From Monoplex corrugatus (Eukaryota > Mollusca > Gastropoda > Littorinimorpha > Ranellidae): a DNA stretch of 64,000 bases. This document shows positions 12,116 through 23,094 of this stretch, piece after piece (positions within the stretch are counted from its first letter, which is position 1; every line of letters starts with the position of its first letter). The stretch is from NCBI GenBank assembly GCA_030674185.1, contig CM060314.1, positions 19,043,587 through 19,107,586 of the forward strand, read 5' to 3'. Made by a program: the position numbers and the translations under genes. The notes below the pieces were generated by a model. It did no database searches. It was not told the origin of the DNA and worked only from the letters and a program-made list of their open reading frames with translations.

Positions 12116-13049
12116 CACACACTTGTTACCGTAATCATCATGTTTTCACACCAGATCGTGTGTTGCCGTAATCATCACGTTTTCACACCAGACCGTGTGT
12201 TGCCGTAATCATCACGTTTTTCACACACACAGACTGTGTTGCCAATAATCATCACGTTTTCACACCAGACTGTGTGTTGCCGTAATCAATAACGTTTTCA
12301 CACCAGACTGTGTGTTGCCGCAATCATCACGTTTTCACACACCAGACTGTGTGTTGCCGTAATCATCACGTTTTCACACCAGACTGTGTGTTGCCGTAAT
12401 CATCACGTTTCACACCAGACTGTGTGTTGCCGTAATCATCACGTTTTCACACCAGACTGTGTGTTGCCGTAATCATCACGTTTTCACACCAGACTGTGTG
12501 TTGCCGTAATCATCACGTTTTCACACCAGACTGTGTGTTGCCGTAATCATCACGTTTTCACACCAGACTGTGTGTTGCCGTAATCATAACGTTTTCACAC
12601 CAGACTGTGTGTTGCCGTAATCATAACGTTTTCACACCAGACTGTGTTGCCGTAATCATAACGTTTTCACACCAGACCGTGTGTTGCCGTAATCATCACG
12701 TTTTCACACCAGACTGTGTGTTGCCGTAATCATCACGTTTTCACACCAGACTGTGTGTTGCCGTAATCATCACGTTTTCACACCAGACTGTGTGTTGCCG
12801 TAATCATCACGTTTTCACACCAGACTGTGTGTTGCCGTAATCATCACGTTTTCACACCAGACTGTGTGTTGCCGTAATCATCACGTTTTCACACCAGACT
12901 GTGTGTTGCCGTAATCATCACGTTTTCACACCAGACCGTGTGTTGCCGTAATCATAACGTTTTCACACCAGACTGTGTGTTGCCGTAATCATAACGTTTT
13001 CACACCAGACTGTGTGTTGCCGTAATCATCGCGTTTTCACACCAGACTC
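12116..13049. repeat. 37-bp minisatellite, about 25 units
   Basis: The unit reads TGTGTGTTGCCGTAATCATC then ACGTTTTCACACCAGAC. The left edge is degenerate (12116-12330). The centre is highly homogeneous, with sporadic ATCATAACG variants. There is no spacer variation between units. Confidence 0.98.
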
Positions 13050-13379
13050 TACATTTCGGTGAAGTGTTCATCCGCAGTTTGGAATCCTTCACAGACTAGC
13101 CTGCTCCTCTCCTCCCCCCCCCCCCCTTGCCCACCAAAAAATGACAAGTAAAACGAAAGATAAACGGAGACCCATAACCTTAAGTTGGGTCGTATAGGGG
13201 AGTCAGATGGCACAGACCTCATTATTCTTTAGTCTGCTGTTTGAGGGGTGGTTCCATTCCTCTCGCTCGCCACCGATACAGGACTCGCAGAAAAATGACG
13301 GTAACCTGTAATAGTATTTTACGGAATTTTCAAGTGGAACAGGGGAAAGAGGGGGTGAGAGAGAAAGGGGGACGACAGT

Positions 13380-13385
13380 GTGTGT

Positions 13386-13446
<61 letters not shown>

Positions 13447-13785
13447 TGTGGAGAGAGAGAGAGAGAGAGAGAGAGACATACACACACAGAGACAGAGAGA
13501 GCGACAGAGACAGAGAGAGCAGACAGAGACAGAGAGAGACAGAGAGACGGATAAACAGACAGGCAGGTAGGCTGACAGACAGAGACACAGACACACAAAA
13601 TCAGAGTTAAAGAGACAGAGAAAGACAGAGAGACACAGAAAAGACAAAGAGACAGAGCAGAGACAAGAGACAGAAGAAGAGAGACAGAGAGAGAAACAGA
13701 GACAACAGAGAGAGAAAGAGAGTGAGAGAGGGGAGAAGAGAGAGACAGAGATAAAAAAGAGAGAGCGATAAAGAAGAGAGAGGAG

Positions 13786-13847
<62 letters not shown>

Positions 13848-13850
13848 AGT
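13380..13850. repeat. (TG)n then a long GA/GACA homopurine-rich tract
   Basis: TG at 13380-13450 passes into GA and then GACA/GAGA-type sequence for about 400 bases, ending in pure GA at 13785-13848. Confidence 0.95.
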
Positions 13851-14035
13851 TGACACTTCAGACCAGAAGGAATGCTTAGACAATTAGACATAAGATTGAA
13901 TAAACAAATAGCTAATCAAGTAAGATTAACAGTGAAAAACAACACAAACTGTATATTACTATAAAAGAATTTCCCCGATTTTGGATGCTTTAAGCAGGAA
14001 CAAACTGAAATTCTTAAGACGACCTGAACACATCA

Positions 14036-14418
14036 TCATCAGGTGCCCTGCCATATGGCTTGGCGATCATGGACTTCCATCCGTCTCTATCTCTCGTTGC
14101 CCCTAACATCTCCCCCACCCTCCTCATCCCAGCCACTCTGCAAGTCGTCCAGCATTCTTTCCCTGGGTCTACCTGGTGCTCTCTTTCCCTCCAGCTTTCC
14201 CGTTGTGCCAGGTGCTCCAAATCCCCCTTCCTCATAAAATGGCCTATAAATGTTGCGTGTCTTTTCCTAATCTTCCTTATGAGTGATCTACTTGTGTCTG
14301 CCTCCATCAAGACTGTCTCGTTTGTTTTCTTTGCTGTCCATGGAACTCTCAACATTCTTCTTAGAAACCACATCTCGGCTGCCTCAATCTTGCTCTGGCT
14401 TTGCTTGCTGACTGTCCA
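14036..14418 (-). mobile_element. RTE-type LINE, 5'-truncated copy C
   Basis: The C-terminal end is read on the minus strand: MWFLRRMLRVPW, ETVLMEADTSRSLIRK and ATFIGHFMRKGDLEHL are intact in one frame (14230-14373), followed by frameshifts. The CAT repeat tail is at the left end. A 12-base perfect TSD (CTGAACACATCA) lies at 14024-14035 and 14419-14430. Its last bases overlap the tail repeat, so the tail boundary is uncertain by a few bases. Confidence 0.9.
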
Positions 14419-14635
14419 CTGAACACATCAACAAACACAATTTAAGTATACTTGGGCATCTACAATACGGGATAAATATTGGGCGAATATCATCTAAAGC
14501 CGGACAGCGCAGGGTATGTATGCAACTCGTCTTATTTACCTTGCATATACAAAGTACAGAGTAAATCAGACTCTCTGTGTTGCTTGTATCTCAACTGATA
14601 TGGGCTTTCAAGAGCGATATGCCAAAAGAGGGGGG

Positions 14636-14637
14636 AG

Positions 14638-14673
<36 letters not shown>

Positions 14674-14688
14674 GAGACAGAGAGAGAC

Positions 14689-14720
<32 letters not shown>

Positions 14721-14950
14721 CAGAGAGAGAGAGAGAGAGTGAAAGAGAGAGGGGGGAGGAAAGAGGAGACAGAAGAGAGAGAGAGAGAGAGAGAGAGCAG
14801 AGACAGTGAGAGACAGGAAGAGAGAGAGACAAACAGACACACAACACACACACAGTAGACGAGAGTGAGCGAACGAGCGAGCGAGAAAGAGAGCGAGGGA
14901 GAGAAAGAGATAGATATATATAGAGAGAAATAGAAAGAAAAGAGAGAATT

Positions 14951-14993
<43 letters not shown>

Positions 14994-15010
14994 GAAAGAG
15001 AGACAGACAA

Positions 15011-15049
<39 letters not shown>

Positions 15050-15095
15050 GACAAAGAGAGACAGAAGAGAAGAGAGAGAGAGAGAGAGGAAGAGA
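14636..15095. repeat. Long (GA)n / (GACA)n homopurine-rich tract
   Basis: About 460 bases of GA with GACA blocks, broken near 14840-14940 by ACAC and GAGCGA variants. Confidence 0.95.
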
Positions 15096-15372
15096 TTTTT
15101 TTTTTCACCAGACAGGAGCAGTTACCGTCATCCTTCACAATGACATATCTGTATATTACACTGACCTATCGCACAACACTGATTCTCTTATCAAACTCAC
15201 GCACGTGCACACTAACCCCCAATCTTCTCTTGCAGGCACAAGTACGTGTGAGTGCAATTTGAATACGTAATGAAATAGAGTGCATCATTTTACTCCATCT
15301 GCACAAAATTATGGACCTGTCTGTGAGTGTGTGTATCTTCCCTTGCAAAAGTTTCCTGTCATATTTATCATT
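15096..15372. other. Unannotated interval
   Basis: No feature was recognised. Confidence 0.35.
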
Positions 15373-15652
15373 AGTTTTTTAGTTTAAGGCCCAGCCGACT
15401 ACGTGGAGCCGTATCAGGGCTATAACCCTTTCAAAACATACACAATACTTCAACAGGAAAAAGATGGAAAAGAAAATTAAGTACACATATAAATGCACTC
15501 GCGCATTTAATCTAAAGAGATGCCCCTGAGGTTGACCACTCCGTCCAATTTCTCACACAGTGGATTAAAAACAAACTGAATATAAATCTAAACATAACTA
15601 AGGTCACTAAAACATAAAAACGGGACTAAATTGCTTAATACTGCTTCTGCAT
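15373..15652 (+). repeat. Interspersed repeat R5, copy 2
   Basis: Aligns with 7040-7308 in the same orientation. Shared words include GCCCAGCCGACTACG, TTTCAAAACATACACAATAC and ACCACTCCGTCCAAT. The class is unknown. Confidence 0.75.
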
Positions 15653-15969
15653 ATCTCATTTCCCTAAAGCCAAAATGCACACAATACATGTACCGAATTA
15701 TCAATCCTAAGAAACATTTAAGGCTTTATCGAACTCATAGAGGTTTATGGAGCAGCAAGGCAGAAAATGATAGGGAGAAATGATAGAAAGCAAAGGATCA
15801 AGGCAGAAACGAAGAGAGTGACAGAAAAGAGGAAATTTTTGCACAGAATATACGGAACGTGGGAATACTATTTATACTGAAAGAATCCCGGCGTCCCTTC
15901 AGTGGTTTCCTGTCATACCAATTCGAAATAATGACCATACATGGTTGAGAGGGCATATTGTTCAATAAA

Positions 15970-16578
15970 TGTGACCTTCCACCACGAAATCAATCTTAAC
16001 TAGCATTTTGGGCATTTTGAGATATACATATCGCTGGAAAGTGTACATTCTGCTGATCATTTTGGTACTTGAATAAAGCTTGTACTAAAAAGAAATGTAG
16101 AAGTTATGTATGTTTAAAGTCATTAAATTGTATGACAGCCATTTTGAGAAAACGGCCTCTAAAGTTTTTGTGTGCTCTCCTACACATTTTCCATAAATTT
16201 CATTATTTGGTGGCTTTGACCCAATTTGTTTCTAATTTTTGCTGTCATCATCTGAAAGGTGCACCAAAGAGCTTTCCATCAGTATATTACATGTGCGGGT
16301 ACTGTACAGGTTACGGTTCATGATAAGAGACAAAAATAGGTACTTTTGGCAGGAAATTGCGTTCTTTCTGCTGCCATCAGTGCATTAAAATACCATTTTA
16401 AATTGATTAAGAATATTGTTTCAAGAAAAACATTTCTGTGGGGGATAGATTATAGTCTACAGAAATCAATTTTGAGAAAAAGTCAAAACACCCCAGACAG
16501 ACCCTCAGTCACCTTTTCAGCTCCTAATGCTGTTTGACTGAAAGGGAGTTAAGACTGATTTCGTAGTGGGAGGTCACA
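15970..16578. mobile_element. 609-bp element with 32-bp terminal inverted repeats
   Basis: The left end (15970-16001, starting TGTGACCTTCCACCACG) and the inverted right end (16547-16578) match at about 29 of 32 positions. The interior holds no recognisable transposase. An open frame at 16069-16323 is Cys/Phe-rich and unlike any family I know. This is most likely a non-autonomous DNA transposon. The TSD is not clear, so I do not assign a superfamily. Confidence 0.65.
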
Positions 16579-17037
16579 AATCTTTTGAGACAATTCAGCG
16601 AATGAGTAGCTATCAATGAATCATTGCCTAAAGAGAAAATGAGGTAGTGAAAGAGAATAACAATAATATTAATAACAGTCTCACATGTACATTACCTCAT
16701 CTCACAAGAGCTCTAAGCGTTTCACAAAAGCAAAGGAGACAAAAGCAGGCCTACAGATAGAGCACATGCATGTCGACATCCTACAGTTATGACAAAAACA
16801 AATGAACTGGAACACACATAAGGTTAAAGAAACAATAACAAAATTATTATGATACATATCCACATTAATATGCCAAATGGTCATTCGAAAATGAATACAT
16901 TTCTGCCTCTCTTACACACACGCACTCATACACATCCACACACTCTCACAAACACACGCGCGCGCACACACACACGTGCGCAAAAAAATAAATGCGCACA
17001 TGCATTTACGCACACTTTCGAAAAATTCATTTAATAA
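16579..17037. other. Unannotated interval
   Basis: Ordinary AT-rich sequence. CA/CG-type repeats begin near 16914. No gene was recognised. Confidence 0.4.
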
Positions 17038-17051
17038 CACACACACACACA

Positions 17052-17098
<47 letters not shown>

Positions 17099-17135
17099 CT
17101 CTCTCTCTCTTTCCCCCCCTCTCTCTCTCCCCTCT
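17038..17135. repeat. (CA)n then (CT)n
   Basis: CA to 17095, then CT and CCCCTCTC to about 17135. Confidence 0.95.
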
Positions 17136-17239
17136 CCAACTCACATATACACAGATTACAGTTGAAAAAAGATAGTCTTAAATTAAAACCAAATTTGAAG
17201 GAGAGTGAGTGAAACTGAAGGTGTAATGTTCTTAACCTC

Positions 17240-17525
17240 GTGTTTTGAGTCTGGAGTTTGTTCGAGGAGGATTCATCGCACTCAGACAATTCCATTTGCG
17301 CTCCACCCAAAATGGCCAGCAAGCGTCCAGCAAATGTCTTGATCCCGTGCAAAATCCACTGAGCCGGCAAGATCTTGAAATGGCGGGGAAAGGGAAGAGG
17401 GAACGTACCAAACACTGACACCACCAGAATGACTAGAATATTAAGATGGGCAGCAACGCAGCCAATTTTCATGTTGCCGGTGGGATTGAACTCGAGACTT
17501 GGTATTTTGATTTAATGGCTTTTTA
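17240..17525 (-). mobile_element. SINE family S3, copy with tRNA-like head
   Basis: On the minus strand the head includes a B-box-like GAGTTCAATCCCAC near 17488-17501. The body has CCCATCTTAATATTC, ATTCTGGTGGTGTC and CATTTCAAGATCTTGCC, and the 3' part has GAACAAACTCCAGACTC. This copy links the head piece at 61130-61280 to the body pieces elsewhere. Confidence 0.75.
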
Positions 17526-17528
17526 GAA

Positions 17529-17547
17529 CTAACACACACACACACAC

Positions 17548-17593
<46 letters not shown>

Positions 17594-17667
17594 GTCTAAT
17601 ATCACTCATAGTGAAAAGACGTTAAATCAAAGAACGAACGAACACACACACACACACACACACACCC
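17529..17667. repeat. (CA)n tracts flanking a LINE 3'-end-like motif
   Basis: CA tracts at 17529-17592 and 17641-17667 surround about 45 bases reading AGTGAAAAGACGTTAAATCA and AAGAACGAACGAAC. These resemble the terminus of the I-superfamily LINE at 36815-36850, so this may be an extreme 5' truncation. Confidence 0.6.
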
Positions 17668-18065
17668 AGATCGTCATTCCAACAGCACAGGCAGCCACTG
17701 AACTCATGTGCTGGACTGGAACACCAGAAACCAAGAGCAGTCGCCAGGGACCAGGTGGTACCCATAACGCTGTAAGTGACGAAACAAGAAAAGAAAACAA
17801 CACAGACAGGCTGCAGTCATCATGTATGTGGGAGGTCAAGTGACAAAATCGTGGACTTGTTCACACCTCCATCTGCACGCTGCGTAAATTTCAGCGTGTG
17901 CAGGAGGACAGATTTTATTCCACATCTGACAGATCTTCCGCCCTGCTTCCTCTTTAGATGGGGGGTGGAGGGGGAGGGGTGAAAGGTAGAGAAATAGGTC
18001 ATAGGTTTGCAGCCAGTGCACATGCAGACGTGATGCTATGATGGCGTGCAGGGATAAGCTCGTGC
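17640..18065 (-). repeat. Interspersed repeat R4, inverted copy
   Basis: The reverse complement matches 29222-29665 and 32190-32680. Shared words include GCTTATCCCTGCA, ACGTGCAC, CGTCACTTACAG-like and ACCACCTGG. The length is about 430 bases. I do not recognise the class. Confidence 0.75.
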
Positions 18066-18149
18066 CCCCCACTGAATCACGTGCACTCTCTGTTTCCTCT
18101 TCTGACTTCAAAGTGCTGTGTGCACCACTCCTGAGATTCCTCAATATTT

Positions 18150-18372
18150 CTCAGAGTGGCCCAAAGGTTAAATTACCTGCCTGTAAAGCGAGAAAATTCT
18201 AGGTTCACTCCTCCCCCCCCCCCCCCCCCACCAGGCTTTGAGTGTTGGTCCGGATGCTAGTCTTTCACGTAAGATAATACATCAAAGTACGAGTACATTA
18301 TGCGTTTAGCGCCTCTTAAAGAACCCATGACAACAAAGAAGTGTCCCTGGCCAAATTATATACACAAATCCA
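18150..18372 (+). mobile_element. SINE family S5, copy 1
   Basis: A tRNA-like head (AGTGGCCCAAAGGTTAAATT, B-box-like AGGTTCACTCC) is followed by a 17-base poly-C run. The body has GCTAGTCTTTCACGTAAGAT, CTCTTAAAGAACCCATGACA and GTGTCCCTGGCCAAATT. The uninterrupted CTTAAAGAACCC here is an empty-site counterpart for the MITE insertion at 57445. Confidence 0.75.
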
Positions 18373-18483
18373 CCAGAATAAGTAAACGAAAATTGTCACA
18401 TTCACAAAGTGGCGTGTATGACTTTGTGAATACAGTACCTACCTAAAATACGATACACACACTTTTCATCCTGAGCTGGACTG

Positions 18484-18780
18484 AAGATTTTCTCTACTCC
18501 ACTCCACTCGACCTTGAATGGTGGTCTGGCTGCTATGAATGAAACAAACGAAGGTTGCGTATACAGCACAAACAAACGATCCCATAGCAACAAAGTAGTC
18601 GTTCGTGGCAGAATTGTGTACAACAATCCATGTCACAGGTAACAAAAATAAAAGCAAGTAGAAAAAAAAACACAACAAAAAATAGTGTCGCCTTCGTATG
18701 GCAGCGCGCTTTCAATGGGGAGAATGACCCACATTTCACCTGGGAAAAAATCTGTTGTGACCCAAAATAAATCTAATGTA
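18484..18780 (+). mobile_element. SINE family S5, copy 2 (3' part)
   Basis: CTTGAATGGTGGTCTGGCTG and ACGATCCCATAGCAACAAAG belong to the body. The distal part has GTATGGCAGCGCGCTTTCAA and TCTGTTGTGACCCAAAATAA. The same distal block is present near 57720-57810. Confidence 0.7.
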
Positions 18781-18855
18781 ATGCAGCCTGATCCAGAAGG
18801 AAGAGAAAAAAAATGACGAAGCTGCATTTTGGCGACATATTTTACATATTTTTCA

Positions 18856-19280
18856 CAAGTAGATCACTCATAAGGAAGATTAGGAAAAGACAAGCAACAT
18901 TCATAGGCCATTTTATGAGGAAGGGGATTTGGAGCACCTGGTCACAACGGGAAAGCTGGAGGGAAAGAGAGCACCAGGTAGACCCAGGGAAAGAGAGTTT
19001 TTGAATGTTATATAGAACCAATACTGTTGTACGGATGCGAGGCGTGGACAGTCAGCAAGCAAAGCCAGAGCAAGATTGAGGCAGTCGAGATGTGGTTTCT
19101 AAGAAGAATGTTGAGAGTTCCGTGGACAGTAAAGAAAACAAACGAGACAGTCTTGATGGAGGCAGACACAAGTAGATCACTCATAAGGAAGATTAGGAAA
19201 AGACATGCAACATTTATAGGCCATTTTATGAGGAAGGGGGATTTGGAGCACCTGGTCACAACGGGAAAGCTGGAGGGAAA
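18856..19280 (+). mobile_element. RTE-type LINE fragment with internal duplication (copy D)
   Basis: The block from ACAAGTAGATCACTCATAAG to the CACCAGGTAGACCCAGGG region appears first (18856-18990). The sequence then jumps back upstream to GAGTTTTTGAATGTTATATA and reads through the same block again (19000-19280). The second part encodes YGCEAWTVSKQSQSKIEAVE and MWFLRRMLRVPW. The 3' end and tail are absent. Rearrangement or two overlapping truncated insertions would explain it. Confidence 0.85.
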
Positions 19281-19526
19281 GTTACGATTTTTGTTGTTGG
19301 ATAAGTGTATGCGCGTTGTTTTGCAGACACTACAAAAGTGCAGCAGTCTACACATACCCTGTTTTCGGTAGGTGTAAATACTGGGCGTTTTCTTGTCTCT
19401 TTCAGCCATCAGACACATGACTTACAGGTTCTTTAACATTCCTTCTTGATGTTCTGCGGGCGTATACACACGAAGACAGTTTACAGAATAACTAGGTCTG
19501 CACATACAATGACTTGGGAGATTAGT
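19281..19526. other. Unannotated interval
   Basis: No feature was recognised. Confidence 0.35.
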
Positions 19527-19623
19527 AAAAGCTAATAATAATATAATAATAATGATAATAATGATGATAACAACAATAGTATAATGGTAATAATAATAAT
19601 AATGAATAATAATAATAATAATA

Positions 19624-19676
<53 letters not shown>

Positions 19677-19690
19677 CAATAAGAAGAAGA
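19527..19690. repeat. (AAT)n microsatellite
   Basis: An interrupted AAT/AATG tract that becomes pure AAT from about 19608 to 19670. Confidence 0.95.
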
Positions 19691-19978
19691 ATTCCATTTA
19701 TACAAAAATGCAAACATACATGTCAGAGAATGCTGGTTGCACTTTACAAACAGCATAAACAATGCGCTACAGCAATAGGATACATACACAAATACAAGAA
19801 TGCAGCAATAAACATTTCAATGCCAACAGAACGTAGTACAAACATATGGGATGCATGTATACACCAATAAATGAATGCTAAATAAACGTGGTTCATCAAA
19901 AATAACAACAAATGTTTCCTTTGATTTATCAAAGACGATCACACACAAGTCAATACACACACATATAAGCATGCATGC

Positions 19979-20016
19979 ATACGCACACACACACACACAC
20001 GCATGCACTCACACAT

Positions 20017-20052
<36 letters not shown>

Positions 20053-20056
20053 ACAC
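19979..20056. repeat. (CA)n microsatellite
   Basis: CA with GCATGCACTC interruptions. It directly abuts a SINE S1 head. Confidence 0.9.
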
Positions 20057-20059
20057 TTT

Positions 20060-20150
20060 ATGCACCAGGCGGGGTGTACCCAGGCAGGATCGAACCTTAG
20101 ACCCTCCGATTGGAAGTCTACTGTCTTACTCATTTTACTACCAGGTCCAT
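20060..20150 (-). mobile_element. SINE S1 tRNA-like head only
   Basis: The reverse complement carries AAGGTTCGATCCTGCCTGGG with an upstream A-box-like block, as in the copy at 5763. No body follows. I do not regard it as a functional tRNA gene. Confidence 0.6.
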
Positions 20151-20558
20151 CAGAGAGTAACCTGAATCTCACATGGAAAATCTGTAGTGACAAAATATAA
20201 GAAAATACAGTGACTGCCCGAAGAACAACAGGTCCCCTGGTACTAATAAATATTATATCCAAGAGGTTGAAGTCAGGTGGAGATTGTGTAGTAAAGTGGA
20301 TGTACGCTCTCTGCAACCAGGTGTGGAACTCTGAAAGGGTGAATAAAACGGACCCACAATTTGTATTCCAAATAAAGACAACTCATACGAATGTGATAAC
20401 TGGAGATGGGTCACTCTCCTGTCCTTCTCGGGCAAAGTTTACTGCCAGCTTATCCTAAATACATGTACAGTGTGGGACGTTGTGTATGGAGAGCTCAAGG
20501 AACAGCAAACAGAACTGAGCCCCAGCAGTAGTTCATGCACACAACAGATCTTAACAGT

Positions 20559-21094
20559 CATCATCAGGTGCCCTGCCATATGGCGTTGGCGATCATGGTC
20601 TTCCTTCTATCTCTCGTTGCCCCTAGCATCTCCCCCACCCTCCTCGTCCCCAGCCACTTTGCAAGTCCGTCCAGCATTTTCTCCCTGGGTCTACCCGGTG
20701 CTCTCTTTCCCTCCAGCTTTCCCGTTGTGACCAGGTGCTCCAAATCCCCCTTCCTCATAAAATGGCCTATAAATGTTGCCTGTCTTTTCCTAATCTTCCT
20801 TATGAGTGATCTACTTGTGTCTGCCTCCATCAAGACTGTCTCGTTTGTTTTCTTTGCTGTCCATGGAACTCTCAACATTCTTCTTAGAAACCACATGTGA
20901 CGTGTGTTGACAGTAAACAGCGTGCGGATAACAGCACGGCATGATATTCGTTTAAATGATAACTTATTGCTGTTCACTGTGAAATGTATGTATATAGACA
21001 GTTGAGAATCAGACAGTGAGGAGTAAAGACGAAGAAGCATTGCCCTGTCTTCCGAGTTGGCTGTAGAAAGAACGAAACACCACATCTCGGCCAC
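20559..21094 (-). mobile_element. RTE-type LINE, 5'-truncated copy F, split by a solo LTR
   Basis: The minus-strand C-terminal block (MWFLRRMLRVPW, ATFIGHFMRKGDLEHL, MLDGLAKWLGTRRVGE) ends in a short CAT tail. A perfect 11-base TSD (ATCTTAACAGT) lies at 20548-20558 and 21095-21105. The element is interrupted at 20896-21079 by a solo LTR, which therefore came later. Confidence 0.9.
20896..21079 (+). mobile_element. Solo LTR of the Ty3-type element at 40748
   Basis: This 184-base sequence starts TGTGACG and ends GAAACA, with TG...CA termini. It is homologous along its length to the LTRs at 40748-40935 and 44064-44253 but more diverged from them than they are from each other. A 5-base TSD (CCACA) lies at 20891-20895 and 21080-21084, inside RTE copy F. 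Solo LTRs usually arise by recombination between the two LTRs. Confidence 0.93.
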
Positions 21095-21120
21095 ATCTTA
21101 ACAGTATATTGTATAATTTA

Positions 21121-22190
21121 AAGCTGCACAGAGCTCAAATTGCCCCCGGCCATCAGCTTCATTGACTTCACCAAGGCATTTAACAGTATTCACAGACCAT
21201 CTCTTTTGAAGGTCACGCGTGACTACGGCATTCTGCAAAAAGTAATAATGGCCATGGAGAAAATGTATAGCAATGCAAAATCCTCTTTTAAGAAGGAAGA
21301 TGGTCTAGGTAACTGGTTTGAAGCGCTGACGGGAGTTTGTCAGGGTTGCATCTTGTCACCACTCCTGTTTGCACAGACCACAGAGTGGGTGCTGAAGAAG
21401 GTTGTGGAAGGGAAAGGCATCCAGTGGCATGAGGTGGAACACATGTCTGATTTGGCCTGTGCAGGCAACACTGCCGTATTAACGAGTAATCTCAGGACCG
21501 CCAGTCACTCGTAAGTGATATTATATGTAGCAACGATGCAGACAGCACTGAACTTACCATCCGTGCCAAGAATAAAATGCTCGTTGGACAATATCCATCA
21601 CCATCAAGACGAAGATGTGGTCGTGGAAAATTTCACCTATCTGGGTAGTTCAATTAACAATTCAAATGACCTGACTAAAGAACTGAACTGTCGCATGGGC
21701 AAAGCAATAGCAGCACTCAACAAGCTGTGTAAAATCAGGAAAAGAAAAAAACAAACCCCCAAAACCTCCCTCGGATTAAAACCGCTGTTCTACAACTCCA
21801 TCGTTCTGTCAAGTTTGCTGTAAGCTGTGAAATGTGTCACCTGAAAACAAGCCAGGAGAAGAAGTTTGACCCCTCTGGCCTAAAGTGATTACACAATAAC
21901 TTGGGCACTCGTATTAACGATAACTCAGACGCCAGTCACTCGTCATGATATTATATGTAGCAACGATGCAGACAACACTGAATGTGACAAACAATGAAGT
22001 AATGTCAAGAAGCAAACAGATCCCAATTACCAACATCATCTGTGAAGTTGACCAAGTTGGCTGGGCCATGCCACTAGACTGCCGTCTTTCAGACTTGCCA
22101 ACCATCAATAAGAAAGTGAAGAAGAAGAAGACCAAAATAAACTGGCGCCAGATGGTTGACAGAAACCTACAACTGGTGGACAGATACTAG
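21121..22190 (+). pseudogene. Degenerate LINE reverse transcriptase, second lineage
   Basis: Readable motifs are FIDFTKAFNSIHR (motif A), GVCQGCILSPLLF (motif B) and a decayed motif C in which the usual YADD has become CAGN (within DLACAGNTAVL). Then come VVENFTYLGSSINN and GKAIAALNKL, which are typical of the region after the RT catalytic core. A stop (near 21512), a frame change and a later stop break it. A 60-base stretch at 21490-21555 is repeated at 21928-21990 (GCCAGTCACTCGT...CAACGATGCAGACA words), so the copy is rearranged. Its motifs differ from the RTE copies. I cannot name the clade securely. Confidence 0.75.
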
Positions 22191-22494
22191 AGTAATGCCC
22201 AGAAACTCCGTCTACCAACCAAACCCGTTGAAGTACTCTTGTTGCCTCATAGCACAATGCTTAATTCTATCCTTGGCTTTTTTCTTTTGTTTTGTTTTGA
22301 AATTATGGGGTAAAATGTAATGTTAAAGTCATGGGGGAAAGGGGTGATAGAGACCTCTAGTATTCTGGGGCCCAGCATTATGGGGGCAGTGCTCACTTCC
22401 TTTCCCTTGCTGCTGTAGTTCCCTAACTTTGAAGAAAGACATGTACCCAGTTACCAGCTATGAAATTACGAAATTGATTCTAAAGAAGACGAGT

Positions 22495-22496
<2 letters not shown>
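22191..22496. other. Unannotated interval
   Basis: May include 3' sequence of the preceding LINE. Nothing specific was recognised. Confidence 0.35.
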
Positions 22497-22531
<35 letters not shown>

Positions 22532-22612
22532 CACACACACACACACAAATATATATATATATATATATATATAGTGTGTGTGTGTGTGTGTGTACGTGTA
22601 TGTGTGTGTGTT
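22497..22612. repeat. (CA)n-(TA)n-(TG)n compound microsatellite
   Basis: CA to about 22547, TA to 22573, then TG. The CA-TA-TG order makes an imperfect palindrome able to form a cruciform. Confidence 0.9.
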
Positions 22613-23094
22613 TGAGATGTCTGTTTCTCTCTCTTCTGTATCTCCGAAATGTGCATACGATTATACTTCTATAATCAACTGGTGGATATTCTGATTTGTT
22701 TTAACCAAAACTCAAGTGAATTATTGGTGATGATATAATGAAATGGCCATTACCCAAAGTCTACATCGCATATAAATACCCAATTGTGTCATCTATCTTC
22801 TTCTTCTTCTTTTCCCCTTCTTCCTACAAAGATCTCCATCAAAGTAGTTCATTTAGTGAAAATGTTTTGCTAGGTTATTTCATAATTAGTTTCTTGGCAT
22901 CCTTTTCTTAAACTGAAATAGGGACACCACCGATCAAAGACTTCAGCCTCTTGTTCAATCCCCTCAAGGAAAAAAGAAAAACATGTACAAATGCTCATAC
23001 AAACAGATAAAATATTTTTGCGTCTGCATGCACCATACGCTACAGTTGAAAACAACTGATCTAATGTTCATATGAAAACAGAAAACCTGGTAAA
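22613..23094. other. Unannotated interval
   Basis: AT-rich. No feature was recognised. Confidence 0.35.

Noticed and set aside
12116..13049. Regular 37-bp direct repeats considered as a CRISPR array (likewise the 31- and 32-bp arrays)
   Set aside because: There are no unique spacers; units abut head to tail. No cas genes are present, and the context is an animal genome.
16069..16323. An 84-codon Cys/Phe-rich frame as a small transposase or toxin
   Set aside because: No motif of any family. It lies in the interior of an element with inverted ends, and a chance frame is more likely.
20060..20150. A second tRNA gene candidate
   Set aside because: It matches the SINE S1 head, and the cloverleaf arms do not close.
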